DNA from: a virus | Reading direction: 5' to 3' (one strand) | DNA: 64,000 nucleotides | Virus record (IMG/VR): IMGVR_UViG_3300042474_001633 | Span: 1 to 64,000 of that record | Shown: positions 42,768-51,130 of the stretch, piece by piece | Numbering within the stretch: the first letter of the stretch is position 1 | Layout of the letters: each line of letters opens with the position of its first letter | Program-made: the position numbers and the translations under genes | Notes under the pieces: model-generated | What the model saw: the letters and a program-made list of their open reading frames with translations, nothing else | Told to the model about the DNA's origin: nothing | The model's database searches: none

Positions 42768-44159
42768 CTAAAAGATACCAGGGCTCGAGCCGACCCTAGG
42801 CTTGATTGGTTTGCCTTTTTGGTCTTTGGGTTCTTCCGGAGTACGAAATGATATTCGAGCAGATTCTGGAGAACCCTCACTAAAACTAACCTCCGTTATT
42901 AGGTAGCCCCCAAAAAAATAATTAGGCAAGGGTCCACAAACAGCAGTATGTCCTGGTCTTAAAGCTCCACCCTGTGGCATTAGAACGCTGCAGCTTCCGG
43001 TTGCGGCAAGCGGTTCGTTATCTGATGAATTGAAATCATGCCAAGTTTCTAGTTGAAATAATTCACTAGAGTCTCCGAGCATTGCATTTGCAAATAAATC
43101 TTTTGGGTCTCTGTTCGGATAGAAAAGCAATGGAACAAATTTACGAACACCATTTGCCGGACTGGTCCAGCTAGAACTGCCAAATTTCCACATCAACCAT
43201 TCTTGCGATGCGTAGACCAAAACGCCATCAACCTCAAACACGACAAACTGATTGTCTCCAGCAGTCCTGGTGAGGACGTCCCAGACCGACTCTTCACCGT
43301 CACCGGTTCGAGCTTTAAAAGTTGACTTTGTTTTAGCTGATTTTTGCCCGACAAACTCCAGGCCGAACTTCTTGGCCGCGTTTCCGGCATACTCGTAACC
43401 AGAGCCACCAGTAACCGAATTCGGAAACTTATCGCGTCTCATCTGTTGAAGAGCCTTGTTGCGAGCTTTGATTACTACGGTGGGCGAACCTCCCGGTCCT
43501 GGCTTGGCCGAAACATCGGCTATCTCGTATCTTCTTCCCCTGTATGTAACATCTCGTCTAATAATGAAATAATTTGAATCGAACATTTTGTAATCTTCAT
43601 CAACTATTTCAATAGATATTTCAGGGTTTAGGTCCATGGAATAATTAACCGAAACCGATACAAGATTATTTTTAAAATCTTCAGTAGCAGCACCAAAAAG
43701 GTCTGTTATTTGCAAAATCCCGCCAAGGTTTCTATTCGACGGCTCAATAATCTGGTCAATTGGATACCAGGTCTTTTCGCCAACTAGGTAATCAGGATTA
43801 TTCTTTATTTGTTCTTTGTAACGTTTATTTTCTTGTGCAGACAGGGCCTTGGCATAAGTATTGGCAATTCTCAGAGTGGCAAATTTGCCGAGATGCCTTC
43901 CACTTTTGTTATAAATTAATCTTGCTTCTTTTTCCGGCACAACCACGCCGTCATCGCTAATCGTTGGTATTAAAGAAAAACATAGTTTTCCAGAAATTGT
44001 GTCCTGAATTGTTATTGAGACAAGTGTGGCGATTTGACCATTTTTCAACTTAACAATAGGTCGAAGATTTAAATTTATGTTGCCATATTCAAACACATCG
44101 GCCTCGGACATGCTCAAAGACTGCATGGATGGATATTCTGGCCGTTTTTGTAATGACAT
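42768..44159 (-). CDS. Baseplate hub protein (gpD/gp27-like)
   Basis: 463 residues from ATG 44159; a TTG at 44201 would add 14 residues but has no support. Segments GILQITDLFGAATEDFKNNL, SVSVNYSMDLNPEISIEIVD and FDSNYFIIRRDVTYRGRRYE look like the first hub domain. SVWDVLTRTAGDNQFVVFEV, ASQEWLMWKF and LFYPNRDPKDLFANAML fit the later tube-like hub domains. Position after the tape measure and before the spike supports a hub. An RGD-like or catalytic motif is not apparent. Confidence 0.72.
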   Translation of the reverse strand: MSLQKRPEYPSMQSLSMSEADVFEYGNINLNLRPIVKLKNGQIATLVSITIQDTISGKLCFSLIPTISDDGVVVPEKEARLIYNKSGRHLGKFATLRIANTYAKALSAQENKRYKEQIKNNPDYLVGEKTWYPIDQIIEPSNRNLGGILQITDLFGAATEDFKNNLVSVSVNYSMDLNPEISIEIVDEDYKMFDSNYFIIRRDVTYRGRRYEIADVSAKPGPGGSPTVVIKARNKALQQMRRDKFPNSVTGGSGYEYAGNAAKKFGLEFVGQKSAKTKSTFKARTGDGEESVWDVLTRTAGDNQFVVFEVDGVLVYASQEWLMWKFGSSSWTSPANGVRKFVPLLFYPNRDPKDLFANAMLGDSSELFQLETWHDFNSSDNEPLAATGSCSVLMPQGGALRPGHTAVCGPLPNYFFGGYLITEVSFSEGSPESARISFRTPEEPKDQKGKPIKPRVGSSPGIF

Positions 44160-44181
44160 AATTTCTGCGTTTCTATTATTA

Positions 44182-44931
44182 CTACTTTGAAGCTTCGGCA
44201 AGCTCTAATGCGTAATACTCTATGGCCTTGACATTACCAGCAGCTCTAGCTGCATTTAGCTTTGCTGTAAGCGCCTTGATGTGGTCCGCCCCACCATTCT
44301 CATCATTGCCGGTTGATTTTTTGTTTGCAGGCACAAATTTCCCATGCTTAAAACGCGGCAATAGAATCATCGTTTTCCTACGTGGTATAAACTCGATAAG
44401 CGATAAGCTGACCGTAGCGCTCGTGGTGTTTGCTTGAAGGTTCTGCCTACCATGATTTATCGTGCACTCGTCTATGTACCATTTGGGAATAGCGAGAGCT
44501 GGATGAACATTTATGAACTCAACTGGAATAGCAAAATCTGCAATTGATTGAATAAACCTAAGCTGGTCATCGATTGATTCATAGAAGTCTTGATAAGTCT
44601 GCGAAGAAGGCTTACCGTCTTCCCCTGTAAGGGTGTTAATTCTTTTTGGTGGCGCAACAAGGAACTCGAAAGAACACCGCTCCGCCTTGCCGCTTGTTAT
44701 ATCCACAATCGGCGTCGAATAGGGGCGATTGATTTCGTTGAATGTTGGCCCGTATCCACTGTGGCTAAAAGTCGTCGGAGGAAAATAGAATTCATAAGCA
44801 AGTTCAGGGCCTGCAACTTGGCGCATTTCCCTAATGTCGGAGGTATTACGCAGAACAGTAGCTGATTTTTGAAACTGAAACTTGCCCGAAATTTGACTCG
44901 GTATTTGTTTGCCGATTATTGAAATTGCCAT
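44182..44931 (-). CDS. Tail/baseplate protein following the tape measure
   Basis: 249 residues. The core PELAYEFYFPPTTFSHSGYG, GKAERCSFEFLVAPPKRINT and ALAIPKWYIDECTINHGRQN reads as a beta-barrel tail protein like those at this position in other myophages (P2 gpX/T4 gp53 role). The C-terminal HIKALTAKLNAARAAGNVKA is a basic helix. It starts in the tape measure stop (TAATG), so it is co-translated. No peptidase or LysM motif is visible. Confidence 0.6.
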   Translation of the reverse strand: MAISIIGKQIPSQISGKFQFQKSATVLRNTSDIREMRQVAGPELAYEFYFPPTTFSHSGYGPTFNEINRPYSTPIVDITSGKAERCSFEFLVAPPKRINTLTGEDGKPSSQTYQDFYESIDDQLRFIQSIADFAIPVEFINVHPALAIPKWYIDECTINHGRQNLQANTTSATVSLSLIEFIPRRKTMILLPRFKHGKFVPANKKSTGNDENGGADHIKALTAKLNAARAAGNVKAIEYYALELAEASK

Positions 44932-47900
44932 TATATTCTCTGTTTCACATTTCTTTGAATCTGAAGAATTTCGTTAGCAACTGCACGCGCCGTAACCTGA
45001 GGTGTTGACGATTCATTGACCGTGATGTTAAAAGTGTCCCCGCCACTAGAGCCTCCAGATGGGATTGAGCCCGTCATCTTCGCAAGGATACTCGTGGAGG
45101 TATCTCCCATTGGACCAACAGGGGGAACTACGTGCAAGTGGCGCGCACCACCAGTTCCGTGGAATTCAGCAAACCCGCCAGATGCATTGACTAGTGATGA
45201 ATATTTGCCAAGGTTGTCACCAACCAGGTCGTAAGCATGTCCGGTTGCGTGGTCTGAATTATTTGAACCAAGTGCAAAGTTCCTTAGTGAACTTGTTACC
45301 GTGCGCTTACCGGGAACAGCGCCATCAAACATGCCATGCTTGCCCATTGTCTTACCTAAAACCTTGGGCGTATCGGTGTCACCCATTGGGACAAGTTTGT
45401 CAATTACGCCGTTTTTGAGTTGAACCTCAAATCCATTAGTCCACCAGCTTGGTGCATCATTCCACCACTTAGGTGTGTCTGTTGATTCAAAGAATTCTTG
45501 GCGAACAGCGTTCGTGAACTCCTCTCTCATCAATGCGGCTTCTGCGGTCAGAATATCTTTGTATGGGTCTAGTTCTCCTGACATCTCGGGCTTTAATTTT
45601 GTTCCAAACAGATTATTTCCCAGAGCCCCACTACCTAAAAGTTTTGAACCAATAATTGAAGCTATGGCATCTTGTCCTTTGCCTTGAAACGCGACACCCC
45701 TAGAAAGCATTCCTTCAAGGTCTCTTATCTGAGCGGTTGCGGCCTCATCGCCACCCATTGCCTTTGTTATCAGGGCGTTTATTTGTGTTTGTGCTCCGCT
45801 AAATGCTTTTTCTCCATCCTCAAAGACAAAACCGGCTTCTCCGGCCATAGCCAGAAGTTGTTTTGTCATTTCAGTTGCTGAGCCTGAAGCAGTCTGTTTT
45901 TGCGCCTGACCGATGAGCCCCTTAGCTTCGTCCCCCATAACGACGCCCGAAAGAGGACCTCCTGGACCAAACGCGGAACCTGCGCCCACATTCGCACCAG
46001 TGCCAAAGGCTTGGGCTTGAGCTATCGAATTGAGAAGGGGTGAGTCCGGGGAGATGTAGTTTGAATAATCGAGATATTTTGTGTAGTAATCGAGGAATGC
46101 TTCCGTTGATGTATCTCCACCAGTCAAGTTATCCCCAGAAGCCTGAAGGGCGTCTTTCATGGCTTTGTTTTCGGAGAATCTCTTAAACACGTCCATGGCT
46201 CTAATTTGCACATCCCTAAGAGCATCCGAGAATTGTTTTGAAGTCTTGGTCATCCCGACGCCGAGAGCTTTGGTTGCATCATTGAGTTTAAGAGTGGTGC
46301 TGTAGAGGTCTACATTGCGCTCCATGGCGAGTTTATATATTTCCTCGGAAGTCATTCCTGTTGTTTGTTTCAGGGAATTCATGATTGAATCAAATTGATT
46401 AAAAGCCGGAGTCAATGCCTGGTCCATGTTTTTGGATGTTTTTGCAAGAGCTTTTTGGGCGTCTTCAGCATTGTCTCCAAGCGCAAGGCTGAGTTCATTC
46501 CCGCCAATCACTCCAGCGTCAATGAAAGGTTGCAAAACCTTTTTTCTATCTTCCTTTGTTTCGGCCTTCGTAAAATCGCGAGTCATGTTTCGAGATGCCG
46601 CAAGTACGGCGCGAGCCTCGGTAGTGCTTCCTGCTTGACCACCTTTTGCCGCCGCCGCAGCTATTCCGGATATCTGAGCAAGACCCACCTTGCCCATTGC
46701 CCCTTCTGCCATCTTCTTTTGGTTGCGTTTTGCTGCCAGGAAGCCGAGACCAGCACCAAGCACGCCACCAACTGCTGCTCCAAGTGGACCAGCAATCATT
46801 GCGCCGACTGCTGCACCACTGACTGCACCAGCAATCGCCCCACCTTTTTTGGTCTTGGATGAAAACGCTGTCAAACCAGCACCTACCGCAAGACCAAGCA
46901 TTGGGTTAATGGCCATCAGAGACGCGCCCATTTGCATTCCGCCCTGTGCTTCTTCTGTGCCATATCTGCTAGCCAACGCGCTGGCCCCCATGCCAGCAAT
47001 CATGCCTGCGCCGCTCAAGCTATACTTTGCACCAGCTTTCATCCCTTGAAGCCTGCTGAACTTTGCGTTTGCAGGAATTTGTCCAGCCTTCTTGGCTTCA
47101 TTAAAATTCAATCTTGCGTTTCTGTATCCCTGACCAAAGTTCCCACCCTTTGCGGAATTGTAGGCTCTACCCAATAAGCCATTACCGGGTCCCAACTGCC
47201 CCATTCCGCTTTGGTTTCTGATTGTATCCCTGAATCCTCTATAGCCACCTTCGTTATAAGACTGGCCAAGCAGTGTTCTTCCAGCAAAACCACGAAGACC
47301 ACCTCTTCTGGCGGTGTTGTTGTAATTGTTTGTTCCGGTTCCGGCAGCCTGTTGTCCGGTTATGCCACCCATCCCGCCCATCGCGCCAGAAACAGTTGGG
47401 GTGCCGTTGAGCAAAAAACTGCCATAGCTTTTTGCTCTACCAAGCAATTTTTTCTCAAGTTCAACTACGCCGGGCAGTGCATCAATGCGGCTAGGGATTG
47501 CCGCAAGACGCCCCCTAATGCCTTGTCGAATCGGCCTGCCAGGAAAAAACCCAGACGCCTGGAGGGACTGGTCTGTTCTGTACCTAAACGCAGAATTGTC
47601 CATCAGATTACTATGCGGTCCCTGTGGGGCATTCGGCCTAAGCTTCATCCTCCTCATACGCTCGGAAGCCTGGTATTGCTCACGCGTCATCATTCTCTGA
47701 CCTATGTTTTCATAGTCTGGTGTGACGCCACGTCGTCTACCAAAAATGTTTGTAGAATCTTGGTCTTTGCGGCCGAGAAGGTCTTTTGCTGACCGATTCA
47801 TGCCTAAACTCGGAGCCTTATACCCTCTTTGCTCTAGGGGTAAGTCGGTTACACCTCGATTCCTCGTGACGAATGCATTGACATCGCGCTGGTAGTCTGC

Positions 47901-49877
47901 ATTTGATTGTCCTGGTTTTCTCGCCGGCAATCTTGTGTATCTTCCGGTTGCTCTGTCAACCGCCCCACCACCCATTCCACCACGGAGGGTTCCTCCCATT
48001 GCCGCGCCGGTAATGGCAGCCGCAGCACCCTGAAGAGATGCGCCGGCGGCAGTCAACGCGCTTGCCCCTGGCGCTATAGCAGCACTTGCTGCTGTCCCTG
48101 CTGCCTGTCCGGCGCTAGACATCGCTCCAGCTATCGAGCCGAGCTGGCCTTGATTGGCGGCCCCACCTCCACCAACATTCGTTCCCATTGTTGAGAATTT
48201 ATGGCCAGAGTAGATTGCTTGCTTCGAAGAAAGACCCACGTTGCCAAATTCATCACCCATGCCCCTGCTGCGCTGAAACCTTGCTGCACGACGTCCTTTA
48301 AATGCAAACATTCCCAGTAGCGCAACAATTGCCGAAGAGCCACCGCTTCCAGTCTTGCCGCTAAGCGTATTAATGATGGTTGCAAGAGTTGACATGAGCT
48401 TGCCGAGCGCAGCGACGACCGGGTTTATTATCGGTAGCGCTCTGGCGAACACCTCTCGAAGTGCTCGCATAATTTCGAAAAATCCGACAACTACGCTCTT
48501 CATTGAGTCACCAAATGCAAGGAATAACGGTTCATATTTAACCGCTTGTGCAGCAAGCGCTTGTACGCCAAGCCCAATTTGCTTAAATATTTCAACAATC
48601 GGTTTTCCGAAAGTCTTAATCACTATGGAGCCACCCTCGCGCAGGGGGTCCAAGGCGTCACGAACTTCTCTAAAATAAATTGCAAAGCCCTTAAAAAAAT
48701 CGGTTGTTCTTCTCCAAAAACCCTCTGTCGCAGGAAGAAATTTTCTAAACAAAACGACAGTAAAATCTTCTAGTTTCTCTGTGAACTTCACCAACGAGGA
48801 CAAAAACGGACCCTGTCCAAATGTGACGAGGTCCCCAGAAATTCTTCTAAATGTTCGTTCTAGGCCGAAGTAAATGTCAGACATTGCCTTCTTGATTGGC
48901 TCGAGTACACGAACACCAACATCAGACATTTCTACCAACGCCGAACTCAGATAAGTTCTGAATTGACCAACCAAGGTCCGAGCCATAGTCCCAGATTGCC
49001 CAGAGACTCCAGCGTCTAGGGCTAGCTTCCCGCTTTGAAGGTCTTCCAAGAACTTTCTGTAGTCCTTGTAATTTCCTTTTTTAAATGCTTTTTCAAACTC
49101 CGGACTAATTGCTTTTACTGCTTGAAGAGCTTCGGCAGTAAACTTCTTTTCTTTTTGCAATATTCCCACCAAAGAACCAGCCGCCTGTAGAGCATTTTGG
49201 GGGTCGCCGCTTGATTGCACAAAGTCAGCCATGGCTTTTAGGGCCGCCTTAGAGGCCGGAGTGAAAGCGGAATGCTTATTCACAGCAGCAAAAGCACCAG
49301 CAAGTGCTTGCACACCCATTGAGGCCAACGTGGCATCCTTGTATAAACTTCTTAGCCCAGAGCCAGACTGGTCAAGAGCGGAGCCGAGCTCTTTTGAATC
49401 TTTGTATCTAAATGCATACTGGGCTGCTTGGAATTCCTTAAACGCTGCAGCTGCACCAATCGCCGCAACTCCAACCGCAGCAACGGTCCCAGCCAGGGCT
49501 TGCATTAAATAGTTATATGCCTGCGCAACAATTTTCCCAACAGCAAAAGCAGCGTTAACGCTTGCCAACGCAAGGGCTGAAATACCGAATTCAATTCCCA
49601 AGGCTATGACGCTAAACATGAGTAGGCGGGCCATTTTCAAAAATTTGGCACCAATTTTTTCGACGAGATTCAGCTGCTTGGAAAACTTTGTGACGCCTTT
49701 GCTTGTGGTCGTCATCTGCAGGTTCAGCCTGCCCATAGCACCAGTAAGTCGATTGGTTCTGTTCTCTAAGCGTTTTGATGCAGCATCGAGGGCCGTAAGT
49801 TTTGCCGCGGTAGTAAGTAGCTTATTATCACCTTTGACGTCAACGTCAACATTTAAATTTACGATTTCGTCAGCCAT
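44931..49877 (-). CDS. Tape measure protein with C-terminal M15-like peptidase domain
   Basis: 1648 residues, ATG 49877 with AGGTAGGG 2 nt upstream. The N-terminal 450 residues are helical and Ala-rich with hydrophobic spans (FGISALALASVNAAFAVGKI). The middle is Gly/Arg/Gln-rich. A glycine-zipper region (GGAIAGAVSGAAVGAMIAGP and GAAVGGVLGAGLGFLAAKR) may insert into the host membrane. Near residues 1541-1583 SDHATGHAYDLVG and ARHLHV match the zinc site of D,D-carboxypeptidase-like M15 enzymes. The end FNITVNESSTPQVTA is unusual for a peptidase. It sets tail length and probably opens the cell wall at entry. It follows the frameshifted chaperone by 29 nt. Confidence 0.88.
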   Translation of the reverse strand: MADEIVNLNVDVDVKGDNKLLTTAAKLTALDAASKRLENRTNRLTGAMGRLNLQMTTTSKGVTKFSKQLNLVEKIGAKFLKMARLLMFSVIALGIEFGISALALASVNAAFAVGKIVAQAYNYLMQALAGTVAAVGVAAIGAAAAFKEFQAAQYAFRYKDSKELGSALDQSGSGLRSLYKDATLASMGVQALAGAFAAVNKHSAFTPASKAALKAMADFVQSSGDPQNALQAAGSLVGILQKEKKFTAEALQAVKAISPEFEKAFKKGNYKDYRKFLEDLQSGKLALDAGVSGQSGTMARTLVGQFRTYLSSALVEMSDVGVRVLEPIKKAMSDIYFGLERTFRRISGDLVTFGQGPFLSSLVKFTEKLEDFTVVLFRKFLPATEGFWRRTTDFFKGFAIYFREVRDALDPLREGGSIVIKTFGKPIVEIFKQIGLGVQALAAQAVKYEPLFLAFGDSMKSVVVGFFEIMRALREVFARALPIINPVVAALGKLMSTLATIINTLSGKTGSGGSSAIVALLGMFAFKGRRAARFQRSRGMGDEFGNVGLSSKQAIYSGHKFSTMGTNVGGGGAANQGQLGSIAGAMSSAGQAAGTAASAAIAPGASALTAAGASLQGAAAAITGAAMGGTLRGGMGGGAVDRATGRYTRLPARKPGQSNADYQRDVNAFVTRNRGVTDLPLEQRGYKAPSLGMNRSAKDLLGRKDQDSTNIFGRRRGVTPDYENIGQRMMTREQYQASERMRRMKLRPNAPQGPHSNLMDNSAFRYRTDQSLQASGFFPGRPIRQGIRGRLAAIPSRIDALPGVVELEKKLLGRAKSYGSFLLNGTPTVSGAMGGMGGITGQQAAGTGTNNYNNTARRGGLRGFAGRTLLGQSYNEGGYRGFRDTIRNQSGMGQLGPGNGLLGRAYNSAKGGNFGQGYRNARLNFNEAKKAGQIPANAKFSRLQGMKAGAKYSLSGAGMIAGMGASALASRYGTEEAQGGMQMGASLMAINPMLGLAVGAGLTAFSSKTKKGGAIAGAVSGAAVGAMIAGPLGAAVGGVLGAGLGFLAAKRNQKKMAEGAMGKVGLAQISGIAAAAAKGGQAGSTTEARAVLAASRNMTRDFTKAETKEDRKKVLQPFIDAGVIGGNELSLALGDNAEDAQKALAKTSKNMDQALTPAFNQFDSIMNSLKQTTGMTSEEIYKLAMERNVDLYSTTLKLNDATKALGVGMTKTSKQFSDALRDVQIRAMDVFKRFSENKAMKDALQASGDNLTGGDTSTEAFLDYYTKYLDYSNYISPDSPLLNSIAQAQAFGTGANVGAGSAFGPGGPLSGVVMGDEAKGLIGQAQKQTASGSATEMTKQLLAMAGEAGFVFEDGEKAFSGAQTQINALITKAMGGDEAATAQIRDLEGMLSRGVAFQGKGQDAIASIIGSKLLGSGALGNNLFGTKLKPEMSGELDPYKDILTAEAALMREEFTNAVRQEFFESTDTPKWWNDAPSWWTNGFEVQLKNGVIDKLVPMGDTDTPKVLGKTMGKHGMFDGAVPGKRTVTSSLRNFALGSNNSDHATGHAYDLVGDNLGKYSSLVNASGGFAEFHGTGGARHLHVVPPVGPMGDTSTSILAKMTGSIPSGGSSGGDTFNITVNESSTPQVTARAVANEILQIQRNVKQRI

Positions 49878-49906
49878 GACCCTACCTAGGTAATAAATCT
49901 CATTCG

Positions 49907-50595
49907 CTAATACCCCTGAGACTTACGCTCAGCTGCCTCACGGTCTGCCTCAATAACTTTAGCACACGCAAGGCGTATTATCCATTCTTCGAATGAGCAA
50001 TCTAGAATTCTTATTGGGTCCGTCCCAAACACCTCCCCTAGTCGGGCGGCTGTAACTATTCGACTATCGTCGGTTAATTCGTTGAGGACGGATTCGTAGG
50101 GTTTTCTTGCTGTTCAACCGTATCACCGAAGCCCGCTGCATCAATAATTGTTAACGCTGCTGCCTCTACGTGTGGGTCAAGTCCAAAAAACTTCTGAACT
50201 GCATCCGGTAGTGCTCGCGCTGCACCGGTCATTTTAAGAATTGCCGGAGAAGCAAATCCAAGAGATTTCCCATTCTCTAGAACCTCTTCACTGTTGAAGT
50301 AAATTCCTCTTGTGGTGTGACCAATGACTTGACATGCAAATCTTGTTGCGTCAAGACCAGTCTTTGAATCAGAACCAGCATTCTTTTGCCATGCTTTAAC
50401 TTGCTGCTGCGTGATGTTTGGGCTGATGAGCAGAGTTACGCCTGGTCGCTCTGGGACATTGATGAATACATCAGGTCGCGAAACCTTCTTGCTAATCACG
50501 GCTGTGAGTTGCTCCAGAACGTTGTCTGAATCTTCACCAGACACGCCAGAATCTAAAGAGGAATTTGAGTCTTCTGAGTAAAATGAGTTTGTCAT
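49907..50595 (-). CDS. Tail assembly chaperone, -1 frameshift fusion product
   Basis: The short chaperone frame (ending at 50074) contains A AAC CCT at 50098-50104, a canonical X XXY YYZ slippery heptamer. Slipping back one base gives an open frame to TAG 49907-49909, adding about 63 residues: YESVLNELTDD, RLGEVFGTDPIRILDCSFEE and WIIRLACAKVIEADREAAER. The total is about 229 residues. The added part resembles second chaperone frames of siphophages and myophages. No separate start with a good RBS serves it. Translation by slippage is inferred from motif, frame and position before the tape measure. Confidence 0.8.
50074..50595 (-). CDS. Tail assembly chaperone (unshifted product)
   Basis: 173 residues from ATG 50595. 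No Shine-Dalgarno; TAGTGT lies 7 nt before the ATG, so the transcript may be leaderless. Features: acidic Ser-rich start (SEDSNSSLDSGVSGEDSDN), PDVFINVPERPGVTLLISPN, FACQVIGHTTRGIYFNSEEV, AARALPDAVQKFFGLDPHVE. It is placed between tail tube and tape measure as in many tailed phages. The product stops a few codons after the slippery site. It should act in a fixed ratio with the longer fusion to keep the tape measure soluble. Confidence 0.82.
   Translation of the reverse strand: MTNSFYSEDSNSSLDSGVSGEDSDNVLEQLTAVISKKVSRPDVFINVPERPGVTLLISPNITQQQVKAWQKNAGSDSKTGLDATRFACQVIGHTTRGIYFNSEEVLENGKSLGFASPAILKMTGAARALPDAVQKFFGLDPHVEAAALTIIDAAGFGDTVEQQENPTNPSSTN
50098..50104 (-). other. -1 ribosomal frameshift site (AAACCCT)
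   Basis: In the chaperone frame the codons are GAA AAC CCT ACG. The heptamer A-AAC-CCT allows AAC/CCT tRNAs to re-pair as AAA/CCC. The zero-frame stop TAA is 8 codons downstream of AAC-CCT. I did not find an obvious strong stimulatory hairpin by eye. Confidence 0.78.
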
Positions 50596-50602
50596 GTGGC
50601 AA

Positions 50603-50608
50603 ACACTA
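50603..50608 (-). promoter_or_regulatory. Leaderless-type -10 (TAGTGT) with repeated hexamers
   Basis: On the minus strand TAGTGC TAGTGC TAGTGT precede TTGCCAC and ATG 50595. The last hexamer has the 7-nt spacing seen at other starts in this window. The repeats (50603-50620) could give slipped or variable promoter copies. Confidence 0.5.
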
Positions 50609-50652
50609 GCACTAGCACTAGGCCAGTAGTGGATGTCAATTGGATATTTTGA

Positions 50653-51102
50653 TTATGCCTGAGCGGGAACACCGGAGATTGCAAACGTAAGAGCAATCGT
50701 CGCTGGTGCACCAGATGAGGCATCGCCTTCTGGCTCCGATAGACCAACAAGCAAGGCACCTGCATAAACACGCTCCGACTGAAGATTCTTCAGGTCGCAG
50801 TCAGTGTCGTAAATCTTGATGTCATAGTAAGCACGACCAACAACAGGACGAACCTGGTTGATTAGGACACGCATGTCGGCATCATAATGCTTGGTTAGCG
50901 TGACGTCGCCTACTTCTGATGGGGCGCAAAGAACTTCCGGGAAAGCCTGCCCACCGATGTAAATTTTTTCTACAGCGGCTGTGATTTCTCCACCGGACAC
51001 CTGAGCGAAATACCCAGAAAGGGTCGGCCCAGTAACCGCGCCGCTAACTGGCGTGATTTCTGCGATGATTTGTCGCTGTGCCAATTTTGTGGAAATTGCC
51101 AT
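50653..51102 (-). CDS. Tail tube protein
   Basis: 149 residues, GGAGG 6 nt upstream of ATG 51102. Mixed beta protein (PVSGAVTGPTLSGYFAQVSG, VGDVTLTKHYDADMRVLINQ, RAYYDIKIYDTDCDLKNLQS, GALLVGLSEPEGDASSGAPA) of the size of myophage tail tube subunits. It lies directly downstream of the sheath, as is usual. Subunits would stack as rings in the tail lumen. Confidence 0.82.
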   Translation of the reverse strand: MAISTKLAQRQIIAEITPVSGAVTGPTLSGYFAQVSGGEITAAVEKIYIGGQAFPEVLCAPSEVGDVTLTKHYDADMRVLINQVRPVVGRAYYDIKIYDTDCDLKNLQSERVYAGALLVGLSEPEGDASSGAPATIALTFAISGVPAQA

Positions 51103-51130
51103 AATTCCTCCGTGTCTTTACTTTATTTTC

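Noticed and set aside
46395-46862. Long plus-strand open frame opposite the tape measure gene
   Set aside because: No ribosome binding site, low-complexity product (many Cys, Ser), and it lies within a strongly coding minus frame; several similar antisense frames exist there and all look like shadows.
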